Of a DNA stretch of 64,000 nucleotides, positions 61,730 to 64,000 are shown piece after piece. Below the pieces are notes generated by a model, which searched no databases, was not told the origin of the DNA, and was given only the letters and a program-made list of their open reading frames with translations. Each line of letters starts with the position of its first letter. Position 1 is the first letter of the stretch. The DNA is from Accumulibacter sp. (lineage in GTDB: Bacteria > Pseudomonadota > Gammaproteobacteria > Burkholderiales > Rhodocyclaceae): assembly GCF_036625195.1 (NCBI RefSeq), contig NZ_JAZKUG010000001.1, positions 1,364,001 through 1,428,000 of the forward strand, written 5' to 3'. A program made the translations under genes and the position numbers.

Positions 61730-62935
61730 ATGACCGATGTCACGACGAGGGACCGCAACCTGTGGACTGTCTTCCTGATCTTTCTTCGACTGGGACTGAC
61801 CTCCTTCGGCGGTCCAATTGCCCACCTGGGATACTTCCACGACGAGTTCGTCAAGCGGCGGCAGTGGCTGAGCGAGCGCAGCTATGCGGATCTGGTCGCG
61901 CTCTGCCAGTTTCTGCCGGGGCCGGCGAGCAGTCAGGTCGGAATCGCGCTCGGTCTCTCGCGCGCCGGCCATGCCGGTGCTGTGGCCGCCTGGATGGGTT
62001 TCACGCTGCCGTCGGCGATCGTCTTGATCCTGTTCGCACTGGGCATCACCAGCTACCGTGATGCGCTGCCATCCGGCGCGCTGCACGGTCTCAAGGTGGT
62101 GGCGGTGGCGGTCGTCGCGCAGGCAGTCTGGGGGATGGGCCGCACGCTCTGTCCGGACGTGCCGCGCGTCACCATCATGGCGGCGGCGACCTGCCTGGTG
62201 ATGCTGGTGCCGTCCGCCTGGGGGCAGGTGGGGGTGATCGGCATGGCTGCGGTCGCTGGTCTGCTGCTCTTCAAGCCCGAGCCGGGGGCTGTGCACGAGC
62301 CGCTGCCGATCACCGTCGGGCATCGCGTGGCCTTGTGCTGGCTGACGCTGTTCCTCGTCCTGCTGCTCGGCCTGCCGTTGTTGAGCACACTGTTCCCGAA
62401 CCAGGTGTTGGCGATGGTGAATGCGTTCTACCGCTCCGGGTCGCTGGTTTTTGGTGGTGGGCATGTCGTCCTGCCGCTGCTGCAGGCTGAGGTCGTACCT
62501 TCCGGCTGGGTGAGCAATGACGCGTTTCTCGCCGGATACGGGGCCGCGCAGGCCATTCCGGGTCCGCTGTTCACCTTTGCGGCGTTCCTCGGCGCGGCGA
62601 TGAACCAGGCGCCTTCCGGTTGGCTGGGCGGCTTCATCTGCCTGCTGGCGATCTTCGCGCCCTCGTTCCTGCTGGTCGTCGGTGCGCTGCCGTTCTGGGA
62701 GCGTCTGCGTCGCAACAGCCGCACGCAGGCGGCGCTGTCGGGCGTCAATGCGGCGGTGGTCGGGCTGCTGCTGGCAGCGCTCTACCAGCCGGTGTGGACG
62801 AGCGCGATCCACGCACCGCAGCATTTCGGCCTGGCGCTGGTTGCGCTGGTTGGGCTGATGTTCTGGAAGCTGCCGCCGTGGCTGGTCGTGCTCGGCGGCG
62901 GTGTTGCCGGCTGGTTGCTGGGCACGCTTTCGTGA
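61730..62935 (+). CDS. chrA: Chromate transporter ChrA
   Basis: A 401-residue inner-membrane protein with two homologous halves, each beginning with the family signature: SFGGPIAHLGYFHDEFVKRR with CQFLPGPASSQVGIALG in the first, and VFGGGHVVLPLLQ with AQAIPGPLFTFAAFLG in the second. About ten to twelve helices are present. Long bidomain CHR proteins expel chromate, though many family members probably move other anions. No chrB or other resistance gene is near, so the in vivo substrate is open. Confidence 0.93.
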   Translation: MTDVTTRDRNLWTVFLIFLRLGLTSFGGPIAHLGYFHDEFVKRRQWLSERSYADLVALCQFLPGPASSQVGIALGLSRAGHAGAVAAWMGFTLPSAIVLILFALGITSYRDALPSGALHGLKVVAVAVVAQAVWGMGRTLCPDVPRVTIMAAATCLVMLVPSAWGQVGVIGMAAVAGLLLFKPEPGAVHEPLPITVGHRVALCWLTLFLVLLLGLPLLSTLFPNQVLAMVNAFYRSGSLVFGGGHVVLPLLQAEVVPSGWVSNDAFLAGYGAAQAIPGPLFTFAAFLGAAMNQAPSGWLGGFICLLAIFAPSFLLVVGALPFWERLRRNSRTQAALSGVNAAVVGLLLAALYQPVWTSAIHAPQHFGLALVALVGLMFWKLPPWLVVLGGGVAGWLLGTLS

Positions 62936-62944
62936 GGCGGGAAA

Positions 62945-63931
62945 ATGACCTGGAGTGACCGACAAGGATCTCTGCGGCGGCCCGGAACTGCCATCGCCGC
63001 ACCGATGCAGACCATCATCGCCGTATCCGGACTCTGCAAGACCTACGCCTCGGGCTTCCGGGCGCTGAACAGCGTCAGTCTGGACATCCGCCAGGGAGAG
63101 ATTTTCGCCCTGCTCGGTCCCAACGGCGCCGGCAAGACGACGCTGATCAGCATCATCTGCGGCATCGTCCAGGCGACCTCGGGGAGCGTGCGGGTCGGCG
63201 GTCACGACATCGTCGCCGGCTACCGTGCGGCCCGCTCGCTGATCGGGCTGGTGCCGCAGGAACTCACCACCGATGCCTTTGAATCAGTCTGGGCGACGGT
63301 ATCGTTCAGCCGCGGGCTGTTCGGCAGACGGGAGAACCCGCAGTACCTCGAGAAGCTGCTGCGCGACCTCTCGTTGTGGGAGCGCAGGGAAAGCCGCATT
63401 CGCACCCTCTCCGGCGGCATGAAGCGCCGCCTGCTGATCGCCAAGGCGCTGTCGCACGAACCACAGGTTCTCTTCCTCGACGAACCGACCGCCGGCGTCG
63501 ATGTCAACCTGCGGCGCGACATGTGGCAACTGGTGCGCACGCTGCAGGCCACCGGCGTCACCATCATCCTCACCACGCATTACATCGACGAGGCCGAGGA
63601 GATGGCGGACCGCATCGGCGTCATCAGCAAGGGCGAACTCATCCTCGTCGAGGAGAAGGCGGAACTGATGCGCCAGCTCGGCAGGAAGCGGCTGACGCTG
63701 CAACTGCAGCAGCCGCTGCCGGCGATTCCGTCAGCGCTGGCCGCGCATCGGCTCGAGCGGTCGCACGATGGCAGCGAGCTCACGTATACCTACGATGCGC
63801 AGGCGGAGGGCGGTGGCATCCTCGCGCTGCTCGAGGACCTGAGTACGGCCGGCATCGCCTTCCGCGACCTGCAGACGACGCAGAGTTCGCTCGAGGAGAT
63901 CTTCGTCGATCTGGTGAAGGACGAACGATGA
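62945..63931 (+). CDS. ABC-2 type exporter ATP-binding protein
   Basis: About 328 residues. Walker A is GPNGAGKTT, the Q-loop VPQELTTDAF, the signature LSGGMKRRLLIAKAL, Walker B VLFLDEPTAGVDVN and the switch His in LTTHYIDEAEEM. The form LSGGMKRR with the C-terminal 'SSLEEIFVDLV' tail is that of NodI/DrrA-like exporters of drugs, polysaccharides or lipids. ATG 62945 has GAGGCGGG upstream; ATG 63005 (MQTIIAVSG) fits the family start as well. It overlaps the permease gene by four bases. Confidence 0.93.
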   Translation: MTWSDRQGSLRRPGTAIAAPMQTIIAVSGLCKTYASGFRALNSVSLDIRQGEIFALLGPNGAGKTTLISIICGIVQATSGSVRVGGHDIVAGYRAARSLIGLVPQELTTDAFESVWATVSFSRGLFGRRENPQYLEKLLRDLSLWERRESRIRTLSGGMKRRLLIAKALSHEPQVLFLDEPTAGVDVNLRRDMWQLVRTLQATGVTIILTTHYIDEAEEMADRIGVISKGELILVEEKAELMRQLGRKRLTLQLQQPLPAIPSALAAHRLERSHDGSELTYTYDAQAEGGGILALLEDLSTAGIAFRDLQTTQSSLEEIFVDLVKDER

Positions 63932-64000
63932 ACGGGCCGGCGATGCGGGCGATCTACCTCTTCGAGATGGCGCGGACCCGCCGTACGCTGCTGCAGAGCA
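63928..64000 (+). CDS. ABC-2 type permease (5' end only)
   Basis: The frame MNGPAMRAIYLFEMARTRRT runs off the window. The start overlaps the ATPase stop (ATGA). The basic amphipathic opening is like the cytoplasmic N-terminus of ABC-2 permeases, and position makes it the membrane partner of the preceding ATPase. Confidence 0.8.
   Translation, partial: MNGPAMRAIYLFEMARTRRTLLQS

Noticed and set aside
61691..63205. A 504-codon frame on the minus strand opposite chrA
   Set aside because: Extremely rich in Arg, Gln and Asp and antisense to a clear CHR-family gene; a composition artefact.
1..64000. CRISPR arrays, tRNA or rRNA genes, prophage or integrative element
   Set aside because: No regularly spaced repeats, no tRNA-like or rRNA-like sequence and no integrase or phage gene were seen. 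The only mobile element is the IS at 34469-35973.

Overview
The window is a GC-rich, gene-dense chromosomal segment from what looks like a betaproteobacterium of the Rhodocyclales. The reasons are the linkage cyaY / lptM-lysA / mrcA / pilMNOPQ-aroK-aroB-dgt with gltBD close by, the RegB/RegA redox pair, the MCE-type lipid transport operon and the paired ppk and ppx genes. A polyphosphate accumulator of the Candidatus Accumulibacter type fits well, but that is inference from gene content and base composition, not a database match. There are no rRNA or tRNA genes, no prophage and no CRISPR array. One insertion sequence is present, with intact ends and a target duplication.

Layout. 0-3.3 kb: amino-acid ABC permease and ATPase, convergent with a drug/metabolite transporter and the zinc peptidase MtfA. 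3.3-9.5 kb: phosphate and stringent metabolism, with relA, ppk and the divergent ppx. 9.6-13.1 kb: an Mla/MCE operon (STAS-fused permease, ATPase, MCE protein, auxiliary lipoprotein). 13.1-15.7 kb: an acyl-CoA ligase and a crotonase lacking its catalytic glutamates. 15.7-21.4 kb: a degenerate GGDEF protein, an RCK potassium channel, a DUF2784 protein, an HslR-like protein and a RegA/RegB pair. 21.5-25.8 kb: cyaY, lptM, lysA and PBP1A. 26.1-33.9 kb: type IV pilus genes pilMNOPQ, then aroK, aroB and dgt.

33.9-39.1 kb: a CBS-pair protein, an ISKra4-type insertion sequence (34469-35973, 23-bp perfect inverted repeats, 9-bp target duplication) and the transhydrogenase genes pntA and pntB. 39.9-46.0 kb: gltB and gltD behind a recognisable promoter. 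46.3-49.5 kb: glmU and glmS for UDP-GlcNAc synthesis. 49.5-56.1 kb is the most unusual stretch. It holds a membrane-bound, degenerate sensor-kinase scaffold fused to a DEDDh exonuclease, a 46-residue four-cysteine microprotein, a heme-motif (CxxCH) DUF3365-HAMP membrane sensor translationally coupled to a Ser/Thr kinase carrying a cyclase-like domain and a duplicated C-terminal module, and a lipoprotein.

56.2-64 kb: RNase G, the tRNA hydroxylation protein TrhP, a GT-B-like protein, a 60-residue membrane peptide, a hemerythrin, an AlaX-type editing protein, a chromate transporter and the start of an ABC-2 exporter that runs off the window. The housekeeping blocks are ordinary. The signalling genes at 15.7-21.4 kb and 49.5-56 kb are where uncharacterised biology is most likely.
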